The position numbers were made by a program, and so were the translations under genes. Of a stretch of DNA of 32,027 nucleotides, positions 1 through 8,610 are shown one piece after another. The DNA lies in assembly GCA_902623255.1 (NCBI GenBank), contig CACNSY010000013.1, forward strand, positions 1 to 32,027, read 5' to 3'. Origin of the DNA: an uncultured Alphaproteobacteria bacterium (GTDB taxonomy: Bacteria > Pseudomonadota > Alphaproteobacteria > HIMB59 > GCA-002718135). Below the pieces are notes generated by a model. The model had not been told where the DNA came from. It saw nothing but the letters and a program-made list of their open reading frames with translations, and made no database searches. How positions within the stretch are numbered: the first letter of the stretch is position 1; each line of letters starts with the position of its first letter.

Positions 1-194
1 GGAAAAGTAAAAATGAGAAATTGTATTATTCCGGTCTTCAAATCGTATCTAAAAATATTTTTAATAATAGAAAAAAAATATTCCCTATGAATGAAATTTG
101 GACAAAACTAATAAAAAAACATCAAATCAAAGGTTATGTTATTTCTTCCAAAATTAGACATATTGGGGATAAAAAATCAATTTTAGAAAATTAG
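1..194 (+). CDS. MurU-like nucleotidyltransferase, C-terminal fragment
   Basis: The reading frame is open from the left edge (first full codon at base 3) to a TAG at 192-194, giving 63 visible C-terminal residues. They include YYSGLQIVSKNIF, IFPMNEIWTKLIKK and KGYVISSKIRHIGDKKSILE. This pattern matches the end of MobA/GlmU-N-type sugar-phosphate nucleotidyltransferases, especially N-acetylmuramate-1-phosphate uridylyltransferase (MurU) of peptidoglycan recycling, whose last segment carries a similar W/H-x-x-G-T/D block. The nucleotide-binding N-terminus is outside the window, so substrate cannot be judged. In many alphaproteobacteria a murU-like gene lies upstream of addB-addA-trxA; here trxA follows after 46 bases. 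The family is fairly secure, the exact substrate is inferred. Confidence 0.6.
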   Translation, partial: KSKNEKLYYSGLQIVSKNIFNNRKKIFPMNEIWTKLIKKHQIKGYVISSKIRHIGDKKSILEN

Positions 195-240
195 ATTTAA
201 TTTAGCTTGATAATAGATAAATATTTCTTAAATAGAAATT

Positions 241-561
241 ATGTCTACTCATGTGACAAACGATCATACTTTTGATAAAGATATATCTACTAATGATGTT
301 CCAGTGGTAGTTGATTTTGGCGCAGAATGGTGTGGTCCATGCAAAGTACTAGACCCAATTTTAGAAGAAATTGCTGTTGAGAATAAAGATAAAGTTAAAA
401 TATATAAAATGAATATTGATGAGAACCCTATGACACCGCAAAAATACGGTATAAGGGGTATTCCTACAATAATGATTTTTAAAAATGGTGAGTTAATCGA
501 CACTAAGGTTGGCAGTCTTCCTAAAACAGCATTAGAGACCTGGATACAATCCAATTTATAA
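241..561 (+). CDS. trxA: Thioredoxin
   Basis: This encodes a complete 106-residue thioredoxin, the cytoplasmic dithiol carrier that reduces disulfides in ribonucleotide reductase, peroxiredoxins and other partners and is itself recycled by thioredoxin reductase. The redox motif WCGPCK has Cys31 and Cys34, preceded by the usual VDFGAEW strand. The cis-proline is Pro75 in RGIPTIMIF, and the KNGE turn follows. Length and motif spacing are typical of the single-domain family. The ATG at 241 is the natural start; no strong Shine-Dalgarno is seen before it. The gene converges on folC and the two coding regions overlap by 6 bases, so no terminator can lie between them. Confidence 0.96.
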   Translation: MSTHVTNDHTFDKDISTNDVPVVVDFGAEWCGPCKVLDPILEEIAVENKDKVKIYKMNIDENPMTPQKYGIRGIPTIMIFKNGELIDTKVGSLPKTALETWIQSNL

Positions 562-1815
562 TAGTTTTTTTCTAATTTTTCCTATCAAATACAAAGAACC
601 AGTAATTAAATATATTTCTTGTTGATGAGATCTAAAATATTTTAAAGCATCATTTATATTATTTATTTGCTCACATTTAATAGATTGAAAATTACAAATT
701 TCATTTATTTGTTTAGTCTTAAATGAATTTTTTTCATCTGGAATTTCTATAGCTAAAACTCTGGATACTCTTTTTTTTATTTTATTCAAAAATAAATTTG
801 CTTTCTTATTATTCAACATTCCAAACAAGACTATGGGTTTTATTCTTTGAGTTTTCAAAAATTCATTTAGTTTATCAGCTCCATCAATATTATGTGATCC
901 ATCAAGAATTATCTTATTATTTTTATAATTTAGAATTTCTAATCTTCCTGGCCATGCAGTTTTTTTTATCGCTGCATTAATATCTTTTGTATTTAATCTA
1001 TAACCCATATTTTTCATAATTTTCGCAAAATAAATAGATATTGATGCATTTTCTTCCTGATGTTTTCCATTCAATGAAGGTTGACTAAAGAAATATTTTT
1101 TTCCATCTATTTTTATCTGAAACTTATTTTTTAATGATTTTGTGACTCGGTATTCTTTTCCATAAAAATATTTATTTTCAAATTTATTTAGTTTTTTTTG
1201 AATGTGATCTTTTAATTCTTTTTTTTGTTTACCAACTAATACAAACTTACAATTTTTCACTATACCCAATTTTTCATTAGCAATTTTCTTAAGTGTTTTC
1301 CCAAGAAATTCCTCATGATCAAAACTAATTGGTGTTAAAATACTACATAACTTTTTTGGTATTATATTAGTGGCATCTAACCGACCTCCTAATCCTGTCT
1401 CTAAAATAAGAAAGTCAGATTTTGATTGTTTAAACAATATGAACGCTACAGCTGTTGTTATTTCAAAGAAAGTTATCGGTTTATTATTATTTATTTTTTT
1501 TACAAATTTTAGAGTTTCATAAAGTTTCTTGGTGCTTACTTCTTTATTATTTAGAATTATTCTTTCATTAAACTTATATAAATGTGGTGAGATATAAGCA
1601 TCACATTTATATCCATTCTTCAATAAAATATTTCTTATAAAACTTTGTACAGAGCCTTTTCCATTTGTTCCTGCAATATGGATAGTTTTTGGTAGATGAT
1701 CTTCAGGATTACCTAATTTTTTTAATAATAATTTTAATCTGTCTAATGAAAGATCAATATATTTGGGATGAAGTTTGACCAGTTCATCTAACAACTTTTC
1801 TGTTTTAGATTTCAC
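556..1815 (-). CDS. folC: Bifunctional dihydrofolate/folylpolyglutamate synthase
   Basis: This cytoplasmic Mur-ligase-family enzyme adds glutamate to dihydropteroate and then extends the polyglutamate tail of folates, using ATP. The 419-residue protein has the P-loop GTNGKGS (residues 49-55), SPHLYKFNERI (76-86), ETGLGGRLDATN (139-150), SFDHEEFLG (164-172), GRLEIL (291-296) and LDGSHN (305-310), in the order and spacing of the family. It starts with GTG at 1813-1815. It lies 3 bases after accD and is the last gene of the long minus-strand run. Its TAA stop is the reverse complement of the last sense codon of trxA. folC behind accD is the usual alphaproteobacterial arrangement. Confidence 0.93.
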   Translation of the reverse strand: MKSKTEKLLDELVKLHPKYIDLSLDRLKLLLKKLGNPEDHLPKTIHIAGTNGKGSVQSFIRNILLKNGYKCDAYISPHLYKFNERIILNNKEVSTKKLYETLKFVKKINNNKPITFFEITTAVAFILFKQSKSDFLILETGLGGRLDATNIIPKKLCSILTPISFDHEEFLGKTLKKIANEKLGIVKNCKFVLVGKQKKELKDHIQKKLNKFENKYFYGKEYRVTKSLKNKFQIKIDGKKYFFSQPSLNGKHQEENASISIYFAKIMKNMGYRLNTKDINAAIKKTAWPGRLEILNYKNNKIILDGSHNIDGADKLNEFLKTQRIKPIVLFGMLNNKKANLFLNKIKKRVSRVLAIEIPDEKNSFKTKQINEICNFQSIKCEQINNINDALKYFRSHQQEIYLITGSLYLIGKIRKKLL

Positions 1816-1818
1816 TTA

Positions 1819-2661
1819 TTAACTTATATGATCTAATACTTTGCACAAAGTTTCTTTAAGATCTTTTCTATGAGAAACGATATCTACCATCCCATGATCT
1901 TTTAGATATTCAGCTTTTTGAAAATCTATAGGTAATTCTTCTCTGATGGTGTCTTGTATAACTCTTTTGCCCGCAAAACCTATTGTAGCACCTTGCTCTG
2001 CTATTGTAATATCACCTAACATTGCGAATGATGCAGTTACTCCACCTGTTGTTGGTTCAGTAAGAACTACAATGTAGGGAATATTATGTTCATTTAGTAA
2101 ATCAACAGCAGCTATTGTTCTTGGCATTTGCATTAAACTTACTATTCCTTCCTGCATTCTTGCTCCACCAGAAGATGTAACAATCACATAAGGTAATTTG
2201 TTTTCTATTGCAATTTTTGCCCCCTTTACTATTGCACCGCCTACTGCCCTACCCATTGAACCACCCATAAATTCAAAATTCATAAGTCCAGATATTATTT
2301 CTTTATCATTAATTTTACCTCTGATGAGTATGAAGGCATCATCTCTATTTGTTTTTTTTCTGTATTCTTTTAATCTATCTTTATATTTTTTCTTATCAGT
2401 AAATTTTAGCGGATCATCAGAAATTTTATCAAGGCTAATTTCACTGTAATTTCCATCTTCAAAAAACAATTTTATTCTATTTTCTGCTGACATCCTAAAA
2501 TGATAATTACAATTTATACAAACATACAAATTTTCCTTTAAATCTTTGTGATGAATCATATTTCCACATGACACACAGTTATTCCATAATTTTTCTGGAA
2601 CATCTCTTCTTTTTACCAGCGAAGATAACTTGGGTTTAACAAAATTTGTTAACCAATTCAT
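1819..2661 (-). CDS. accD: Acetyl-CoA carboxylase carboxyltransferase subunit beta
   Basis: AccD pairs with AccA to transfer the carboxyl group from biotin on AccB to acetyl-CoA, making malonyl-CoA, the committed step of fatty-acid synthesis. The 280-residue protein opens with a four-cysteine zinc ribbon (Cys29, Cys32, Cys48, Cys51) and continues with a crotonase-fold carboxyltransferase domain containing SSGGARMQEG (163-172), PTTGGVTASFA (203-213) and GFAGKRVI (228-235). Length is normal. The ATG overlaps the TGA of trpA in an ATGA junction, suggesting translational coupling. accA, accB and accC are not in the window. Confidence 0.95.
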   Translation of the reverse strand: MNWLTNFVKPKLSSLVKRRDVPEKLWNNCVSCGNMIHHKDLKENLYVCINCNYHFRMSAENRIKLFFEDGNYSEISLDKISDDPLKFTDKKKYKDRLKEYRKKTNRDDAFILIRGKINDKEIISGLMNFEFMGGSMGRAVGGAIVKGAKIAIENKLPYVIVTSSGGARMQEGIVSLMQMPRTIAAVDLLNEHNIPYIVVLTEPTTGGVTASFAMLGDITIAEQGATIGFAGKRVIQDTIREELPIDFQKAEYLKDHGMVDIVSHRKDLKETLCKVLDHIS

Positions 2662-3452
2662 ATTTTAGTTCCCTTTTTTAAATCTTTTGAAAATTTATCA
2701 ATTTCTGACAACATCTTATCTTTGTTATTTAAATTCTCTTCAATTATTTTAATTATACTTGATCCAACAACTGCACCATCAGCTATTTTGCATATATTGT
2801 TTACATCAATTGAGTTTTTAATACCAAATCCTGGCACAACTGGTAAGCTCGTATGTTTTTTGATAAAAGCAACAGATTTTTTAAGTTCATTAAGATCAGC
2901 AGATTTTTGTCCAGTAATTCCCATAACACTCACATAATATAAAAAACCACTTGCATTTTTTAATATTAACTTAAGCCTTGCTTCGTCAGTTGTAGGAGTA
3001 ATTAATCTAATTAAATCAATCTTATTTTTTTTAAGCTCATTGATCAAATCTTCATCTTCTTCTGGTTGTAGATCTACAATAATTAAACCATCAACTCCAT
3101 TTTCTTTGCATTTTTTTACAAACTTCTCAATTCCAAAATGTAGAATCAAATTATAGTAACCCATTAAAATAATAGGAAGATCGCTCTTTGCTTTCTTTGC
3201 CTCGGAGGCTAAAGAGAAAATATTTTCTAAATCAATTCCTTTACTTATGGCTCTATTACTTGATAATTGAATTGTTGGACCATCAGCCATTGGATCAGAA
3301 AAGGGCATTCCAATTTCCATAATATCAGCTCCATTATTAATTATTGTCTTAATAACTTGTAAACTTGTTTCAAAATCAGGATCACCTCCAGTAACAAATG
3401 TTACTAGTTTTTTTTGATCATCTTTAAATGCGTGACTAATTAAATTAGTCAT
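2658..3452 (-). CDS. trpA: Tryptophan synthase alpha chain
   Basis: TrpA splits indole-3-glycerol phosphate into glyceraldehyde 3-phosphate and indole, which passes through a tunnel to TrpB. The 264-residue TIM-barrel protein shows the signature MEIGMPFSDPMADGPTIQ; the catalytic acids correspond to Glu46 and Asp57, 11 residues apart as in the characterised enzymes. A glycine-rich phosphate-binding segment, VVPGFGI, and then GAVVGSSIIK lie near the C-terminus. It starts directly after trpB with no intervening base and overlaps accD by 4 bases at its end. The order trpF-trpB-trpA matches the direction of transcription. Confidence 0.95.
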   Translation of the reverse strand: MTNLISHAFKDDQKKLVTFVTGGDPDFETSLQVIKTIINNGADIMEIGMPFSDPMADGPTIQLSSNRAISKGIDLENIFSLASEAKKAKSDLPIILMGYYNLILHFGIEKFVKKCKENGVDGLIIVDLQPEEDEDLINELKKNKIDLIRLITPTTDEARLKLILKNASGFLYYVSVMGITGQKSADLNELKKSVAFIKKHTSLPVVPGFGIKNSIDVNNICKIADGAVVGSSIIKIIEENLNNKDKMLSEIDKFSKDLKKGTKI

Positions 3453-4661
3453 TTAAATCTTTATGTTTAATTCATCAGCTATTGTAAAAATATCTTTATC
3501 ACCTCGCCCACACATGTTCATGACAATAATTTTATCTTTACTATAGTTTTTTGCTATTTTTTTTAATGCAGCTAATGCGTGCGCTGGTTCTAAAGCTGGA
3601 ATTATGCCTTCTAATTTACAACAATATTTAAAAGCTTCCAGTGCTTCTTTGTCTGTAGCCGACATGTATGTCACTCTTTTTTCCTCAAACAAAAATGAAT
3701 GTTCAGGTCCAATTCCTGGATAATCTAAGCCTGCTGAAATCGAATGCGCCTCCTGAATTTGCCCAGACTTTGATTGTAATAAATATGTTTTATTTCCATG
3801 CAATACACCTGGCTTACCACCTGTTAAACTTGCTGCATGCTTATCAGTTTTTATCCCATGCCCTGCTGCTTCGACAGCAATCATTTCAACATTTGAGTCA
3901 TCTAAAAATTCATGAAACAATCCTAAAGCATTTGAACCACCACCAATACATGCTATTAATAAATCCGGAGCCTTTCCTTCCAATTCTTCAAGTTGATTAC
4001 GAACTTCTTTACCAATTACAGATTGAAAATCTCTAACCATAGCTGGGTATGGATGTGGTCCTGCAGCGGTCCCAATTATATAAAAAGTATCTTTAACATT
4101 TGTTACCCAATCTCTTAATGCTTCATTCATAGCATCTTTAAGTGATTTTGACCCAGTAGAAACAGACCGTATTTCTGCACCTAGTAATTTCATTCTAAAA
4201 ACATTTGGAGATTGTCTTTCGATATCTTTTTCTCCCATATAAACTATGCATGGTAAACCAAATAGAGCACAAACTGTTGCTGTTGCTACACCGTGCTGTC
4301 CTGCTCCTGTTTCAGCTATAATTCTAGACTTACCCATTTTTTTTGCTAATAAAATTTGTCCCATACAATTATTGATTTTATGAGCACCTGTATGATTTAA
4401 TTCATCTCTTTTAAAATAAATTTTTGGACCTCCAAGATCATTACTAATTCTTTCAGCATAGAAAAGAGGACTTGGTCTACCAACATATGTTTTTAAATAA
4501 TGATTAAATTCATCTATAAAACTTTGATCATTTTTTATTTTTTCATATTCTTTTTCTACTTCAAGAATTAAGGGCATTAAGGTTTCTGAAACATATCTTC
4601 CTCCAAATTGACCAAAATAACCTTTTTTATTTGGGTAACTTTTATATGTATTTTTAAGCAT
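3453..4661 (-). CDS. trpB: Tryptophan synthase beta chain
   Basis: TrpB is the PLP enzyme that condenses indole with serine to make tryptophan. The 402-residue sequence is of the standard TrpB1 type: it begins with [15 protein letters not shown], has the Schiff-base lysine Lys95 in [17 protein letters not shown] (117-124), and the phosphate-cradling GGGSNA (240-245). The ammonium/PLP region CGRGDKD is near the C-terminus. The gene overlaps trpF by 8 bases and abuts trpA exactly, so the alpha and beta chains should be made in balance. Confidence 0.97.
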   Translation of the reverse strand: MLKNTYKSYPNKKGYFGQFGGRYVSETLMPLILEVEKEYEKIKNDQSFIDEFNHYLKTYVGRPSPLFYAERISNDLGGPKIYFKRDELNHTGAHKINNCMGQILLAKKMGKSRIIAETGAGQHGVATATVCALFGLPCIVYMGEKDIERQSPNVFRMKLLGAEIRSVSTGSKSLKDAMNEALRDWVTNVKDTFYIIGTAAGPHPYPAMVRDFQSVIGKEVRNQLEELEGKAPDLLIACIGGGSNALGLFHEFLDDSNVEMIAVEAAGHGIKTDKHAASLTGGKPGVLHGNKTYLLQSKSGQIQEAHSISAGLDYPGIGPEHSFLFEEKRVTYMSATDKEALEAFKYCCKLEGIIPALEPAHALAALKKIAKNYSKDKIIVMNMCGRGDKDIFTIADELNIKI

Positions 4662-5283
4662 TTTTTAATTTATCGATAAAATTATTTATAATGTGATTAT
4701 CTTTAATGCCAAGCTCTTTTTCTACTCCAGAAGATAAATCTACACCAAATGGATTGATATCATTAAGAATTTCCTGAATATTTTTTATACTAATCCCACC
4801 TGATAAAAACCATGGTTTGTCAGTATTTAGATTTTTTAATATATTCCAATCAAAGCTTTTTGCATTACCTCCGGGCAACTCATTTTTCATTGGTTTATAA
4901 TCAAATAAAAAATAATCTGAACTATTGTAGTTACTAATATTTCTTAAGTCATTTATATTACTAATAGATATTGACTTAATTACTTTCACTCCAATTCTTT
5001 TTAAAGTTTTAATATATTCCTCATCTTCTGATCCATGTAATTGTACGTATTTCAATCTAAGTTTTTTTATTATATCTTCTATTTCATTAATATTTTTATT
5101 AACAAAAACACCCACACCATTAATATTTAAATTTTCAGATTTTTTTTGTAAGTTACTTGCATCCTCAATTGAAATATTCCTTGGGCTATTAGGATAAAAA
5201 ATCATTCCAAAAAAATTTACATTATTATCCTCACAGCAGATTAGTGTATCTTCATTTTTTATTCCACAAATTTTAGTTATCAT
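4654..5283 (-). CDS. trpF: Phosphoribosylanthranilate isomerase
   Basis: TrpF performs the Amadori rearrangement of phosphoribosylanthranilate to CdRP in tryptophan synthesis. The 209-residue TIM barrel has the general-base cysteine Cys6 in KICGIK, QLHG (81-84), the general-acid Asp128 in FLFDYKP, a [10 protein letters not shown] loop (137-146), SGGI (161-164) and VDLSSGVE (181-188). Length is typical for a single-function enzyme, with no fused TrpC. It lies 2 bases after pyrF and overlaps trpB by 8 bases. The genes for the earlier steps (trpE/G/D/C) are not here, as is usual in alphaproteobacteria. Confidence 0.94.
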   Translation of the reverse strand: MITKICGIKNEDTLICCEDNNVNFFGMIFYPNSPRNISIEDASNLQKKSENLNINGVGVFVNKNINEIEDIIKKLRLKYVQLHGSEDEEYIKTLKRIGVKVIKSISISNINDLRNISNYNSSDYFLFDYKPMKNELPGGNAKSFDWNILKNLNTDKPWFLSGGISIKNIQEILNDINPFGVDLSSGVEKELGIKDNHIINNFIDKLKNA

Positions 5284-5285
5284 TA

Positions 5286-5969
5286 CTAAATTAAACTTTT
5301 ATTAATATCTTTTAAAGTTTTAAGCGGATCTATGGATTTTGTTATTGGTCTTCCTATGACTAAATAATTTGCTCCTAGTTCTAAAGCTTTTTTTGGAGTT
5401 TCAACTCTTTTTTGGTCATCACTTTTTAAATTATTAGTAACTCTAATACCAGGTGTGACAATTATAAAATTTTTCCCAACTATTTTTCTTATATATTTTA
5501 TTTCTTTAGGACTGCACACAACTCCGTCAAGTTTATTTTCTTTTGCTGCTTGAGCAAATTTTTTTACTAATAATGATATATTTTTTTGACTATAATATTT
5601 TTTAGTTTGATCACTATCTAAGCTTGTTAAAATTGAAACCCCTAAAATCTTTGTGTTTTTTTTGTTTGTTCTAGACGAGATCATCATATCATCTCCACCT
5701 GATATATGAATAGTAGTAAAAAGAGGTTTCATTTTAACCAAAGCCTCTAATCCCTTCTCTACAGTATTTGGTATATCGTGTAATTTTAAATCAAGAAATA
5801 TTTTGGGACAAATAGAATAAATTTTTTTATAACCCACTAAGCCAAAATTATAAAAAAATTGGTAACCAATTTTAAAGGCGTAAACATCCTTTTTTAAGAT
5901 TTTTACTAATTTGATTGTTTTATTTAAATTATTGCTGTCTAAAGCTACAATTATTTTTTTAGACTTCAT
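5286..5969 (-). CDS. pyrF: Orotidine 5'-phosphate decarboxylase
   Basis: PyrF decarboxylates OMP to UMP, the last step of de novo UMP synthesis. The 227-residue protein has the hallmark catalytic array DLKLHDIPNTV (residues 60-70), with Asp60, Lys62 and Asp65 in the conserved D-x-K-x-x-D spacing. It also has VVCSP (150-154), VTPGIR (171-176) and the phosphate-binding Arg207 in VIGRPIT. It overlaps the end of ihfB by 11 bases. In many alphaproteobacteria a small lapA (DUF1049) gene lies between ihfB and pyrF; here there is no room for one. Confidence 0.95.
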   Translation of the reverse strand: MKSKKIIVALDSNNLNKTIKLVKILKKDVYAFKIGYQFFYNFGLVGYKKIYSICPKIFLDLKLHDIPNTVEKGLEALVKMKPLFTTIHISGGDDMMISSRTNKKNTKILGVSILTSLDSDQTKKYYSQKNISLLVKKFAQAAKENKLDGVVCSPKEIKYIRKIVGKNFIIVTPGIRVTNNLKSDDQKRVETPKKALELGANYLVIGRPITKSIDPLKTLKDINKSLI

Positions 5970-6267
5970 CTTCTTTTTTAGATACAGAAAGCGGATTTAT
6001 TTTTTTATGTAGAACTTTTCCAATTTTAAAGTGTAATTTATAGCTTTGTTTTTTAAATAATTTTTCATTTGTTTTGGGGTTTCTCACTTGTTTTTCCCTA
6101 TTAATTTTTCTACTCAAAGTTCCAAATCCTCTTAGTTCAATATTGTGACCATCTTTTAAAGAGTTAGTTAATTTTTTAACAAAAATGCTAAATAAAGTAT
6201 CTATATCTTCGATACTTAAATTATTATGTTTTTTTTGGAGTTTATCGAGGATTTCAGATTTTAACAT
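5959..6267 (-). CDS. ihfB: Integration host factor beta subunit / HU-family protein
   Basis: This encodes a 102-residue DNA-bending protein of the HU/IHF family. The helical N-terminal dimer part runs to about residue 40. RGFGTL (46-51) leads into the beta arm, which carries RNPKTNEK (62-69); Pro64 is the residue that intercalates at the DNA kink. The position directly behind rpsA is the conserved location of ihfB in proteobacteria and favours IHF-beta over HU, though the sequence alone separates the two less cleanly. It lies 5 bases after rpsA and overlaps pyrF by 11 bases. Confidence 0.85.
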   Translation of the reverse strand: MLKSEILDKLQKKHNNLSIEDIDTLFSIFVKKLTNSLKDGHNIELRGFGTLSRKINREKQVRNPKTNEKLFKKQSYKLHFKIGKVLHKKINPLSVSKKEDEV

Positions 6268-6272
6268 TAATC

Positions 6273-7973
6273 CTATTTTTTAAGCACGGATCCTAATATA
6301 TCACCTAATGATGCGCCTGAAGAACTAGATCCATATTTACTTAGAGCTTCTTTTTCATCTTGGATTTCTAATTCTTTTATTGAAAGATTAATAGTTCTAT
6401 TTTTTGTGTCTATAGATAAAATAATAGAGTCTACCTTTTCTTCTAGAGCAAACCGATCAGTTTTATTTTCATTCTTATCATTTGATAAATTAGACTTTTT
6501 AATAAAACCAAATATTTGTTTTTCATTATCTAGCTCAACTTTTAATCCTTTTTCATCAACATTTACAATCTTACCTGTAACTTTTGAATTAACTGGATTA
6601 GCTTCAATAAAATCTTGGACAGGATCATTTTTCAAATGCTTGACTCCTAGGCTAATTCTTTCTTTGTCAGCATTGATATCGAGAATTTTTACTTTTATTT
6701 TATCACCCTTTTTTAAATCTTTTAAAATTTCTTCACACTTGCTTTCATCCCAGCTAAGATCTGAAATATGAACCATTCCATCTATCTCATCTATTACTTT
6801 TACAAAAATACCAAAATCAACAATGTTTACAACTTCTGTTTCGAATGTGTCATTGATTTTAAAATTTTCATTTAATTTCGTCCAAGGATTATCCTTTATT
6901 TGTTTTAAGCTACAATTTATTCTTTTCTTATCATCATCAATATCAATAACTATCACTTCTATTTGATCATTAATATTAACAATTTTAGATGGATGAGGCG
7001 GTTTTTTTAACCAGCTTAACTCATTTAACGAAACTACAGAGTCGTATTGATTGTCTATGATTAAATGTACGTTGCTATCATTCATTGAGACTACTTTTCC
7101 TAAAACTTTATCCTTTAATTTTATATTATCTCTAACTTTATCCCATGGGTTTTCGGTAAGTTGCTTAATTCCTAGACTCAATCTTGATAATTCTTCATCA
7201 AATTTTAACACTTTGACTTTAATCATAGAATTTAGTTCAAGCATATCTGCAGGATTATTAATTTTTGTCCAAGATATATCTGTTACATGGACCAATCCAT
7301 CAATACCACCTAAGTCAATAAAAGCACCATAGTCAGTTATATTTTTTACTTTACCTTCTATAACCGAACCTTCTGTGATATTTTTAAGAAGCTCAGATCT
7401 TTGCTCTTTAAGCTCATTCTCTGTTATAGCTTTTCTTGAGACAACTATGTTGCCTCTATATTTATCCATCTTTAAAATCATTAATTCTAAAGGTTTATTT
7501 AATAACTCTTTTGTGTCTTTTATAATTTGTCTAGTCTCTATTTGACTGCCAGGTAGAAATGCAACAACACCATCTAAATCAACACTCATCCCTCCTTTCA
7601 CTCTATTAAAAGGGACTCCTGTAACTACTTTATTTTCATTGAAACTATTTTGAAGATTATGCCATGCTTTTTGTTTAACCGCTTTTTCTCTTGAAAGTAG
7701 TGTTTCACCGTTAGCGTTGTCTACATTTTCTATAAAAACTTCAGTTTCATCTCCAACTTCCAGTTCGGATTTTAAACCAGGTCTAGAAAATTCACTAAGT
7801 GGGATACGTCCTTCACTTTTTAACCCAACATCAATTGTAACAATGTCATTTTCTATAGAAATGATTTTTCCTGTAGTAATACTTTTTTCTTTTGCTGTAG
7901 AATTTTTTAATGAATTATTAATAAGCGTATCATATTCTGAATTTGAAACTTTATTTTGGGTTTGTTGGTTCAT
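6273..7973 (-). CDS. rpsA: 30S ribosomal protein S1
   Basis: S1 is the large, loosely attached 30S protein that captures and unfolds mRNA for initiation, which matters especially where Shine-Dalgarno sequences are weak. The 566-residue protein has six S1 repeats beginning near residues 33, 116, 203, 288, 375 and 463. Repeats 3 and 5 are most canonical (ITDYGAFIDLGGIDGLVH and IVDFGIFVKV with DGMVHISDLSW). The tail ends in a Ser/Gly-rich segment and GDILGSVLKK, usual for alphaproteobacterial S1. It starts 1 base after cmk, so any dedicated promoter must lie inside cmk or further upstream. Confidence 0.96.
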   Translation of the reverse strand: MNQQTQNKVSNSEYDTLINNSLKNSTAKEKSITTGKIISIENDIVTIDVGLKSEGRIPLSEFSRPGLKSELEVGDETEVFIENVDNANGETLLSREKAVKQKAWHNLQNSFNENKVVTGVPFNRVKGGMSVDLDGVVAFLPGSQIETRQIIKDTKELLNKPLELMILKMDKYRGNIVVSRKAITENELKEQRSELLKNITEGSVIEGKVKNITDYGAFIDLGGIDGLVHVTDISWTKINNPADMLELNSMIKVKVLKFDEELSRLSLGIKQLTENPWDKVRDNIKLKDKVLGKVVSMNDSNVHLIIDNQYDSVVSLNELSWLKKPPHPSKIVNINDQIEVIVIDIDDDKKRINCSLKQIKDNPWTKLNENFKINDTFETEVVNIVDFGIFVKVIDEIDGMVHISDLSWDESKCEEILKDLKKGDKIKVKILDINADKERISLGVKHLKNDPVQDFIEANPVNSKVTGKIVNVDEKGLKVELDNEKQIFGFIKKSNLSNDKNENKTDRFALEEKVDSIILSIDTKNRTINLSIKELEIQDEKEALSKYGSSSSGASLGDILGSVLKK

Positions 7974-7974
7974 T

Positions 7975-8610
7975 TTATATTTTTCTCAACAATTTTGCTA
8001 TTTGACCAATTGTATTTTTAAATGTCCCACTATTATCGATTATATATGCACCTTTAGGTACAATTAGTGGTGAATGTTTTCTTATTTTATCTAGTCTATC
8101 TCTCAATTTAATTTCCTTCAAAATTTTTGGGTATATAGACTTTTCACCACTATCAATCAACTGTTTATATCTTCTTTTTGCTCTAATTTCAGGATTTACC
8201 TCAATATATAGTTTTAAATCAGCATTTTTGAAAACAACTGATCCTATATCCCTACCATCAATAACAAAACCTTGTTTTTTTTTATTTTTTTTTACATAAT
8301 TATGCTGTAGTTTATTAACAAAACTTCTAACACAATCATAAACAGCAATTTTCGAAGCTAATTTACTTATTTTTTGTGTCCTAATTCGTAAACTATTTCT
8401 AAAAGAAATATTATTTATTGTATTTAATTTTTTTTTAATTTGATAAACATTATCGATATCTACATCATTAGTTAAAAAATTAAGAGCAAGTCTTCTATAT
8501 AATATACCAGAATCTAAATGATTAAGTTTCCATTTTTTACTTATAAATTTAGCTATTTTTTCCTTTCCAGAAGCAGCAGGACCATCGATAGTTATAATTA
8601 TTTTTTTCAA
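7975..8610 (-). CDS. cmk: Cytidylate kinase
   Basis: Cmk phosphorylates CMP and dCMP to the diphosphates, salvaging CMP released by lipid, LPS and RNA turnover. The 211-residue protein shows the P-loop region IDGPAASGK (residues 8-16), the substrate segment LDSGILYRRLA (32-42), DGRDIG (118-123) and RDRLDKIR (170-177). The residues right after the P-loop lysine are Glu17-Lys18, where family members usually have Gly-Thr; this is unusual and treated separately. The start is TTG at 8608-8610, overlapping the aroA TGA; no later start is possible because the P-loop begins almost at once. It abuts rpsA with a gap of 1 base. Confidence 0.9.
   Translation of the reverse strand: MKKIIITIDGPAASGKEKIAKFISKKWKLNHLDSGILYRRLALNFLTNDVDIDNVYQIKKKLNTINNISFRNSLRIRTQKISKLASKIAVYDCVRSFVNKLQHNYVKKNKKKQGFVIDGRDIGSVVFKNADLKLYIEVNPEIRAKRRYKQLIDSGEKSIYPKILKEIKLRDRLDKIRKHSPLIVPKGAYIIDNSGTFKNTIGQIAKLLRKI

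Noticed and set aside
3668..4036. Open frame on the plus strand opposite trpB (122 codons)
   Set aside because: It lies fully antisense to a strongly conserved gene and shows no recognisable domain; it is a codon-bias shadow, as are the other antisense frames over accD, rpsA, gltB and lepA.
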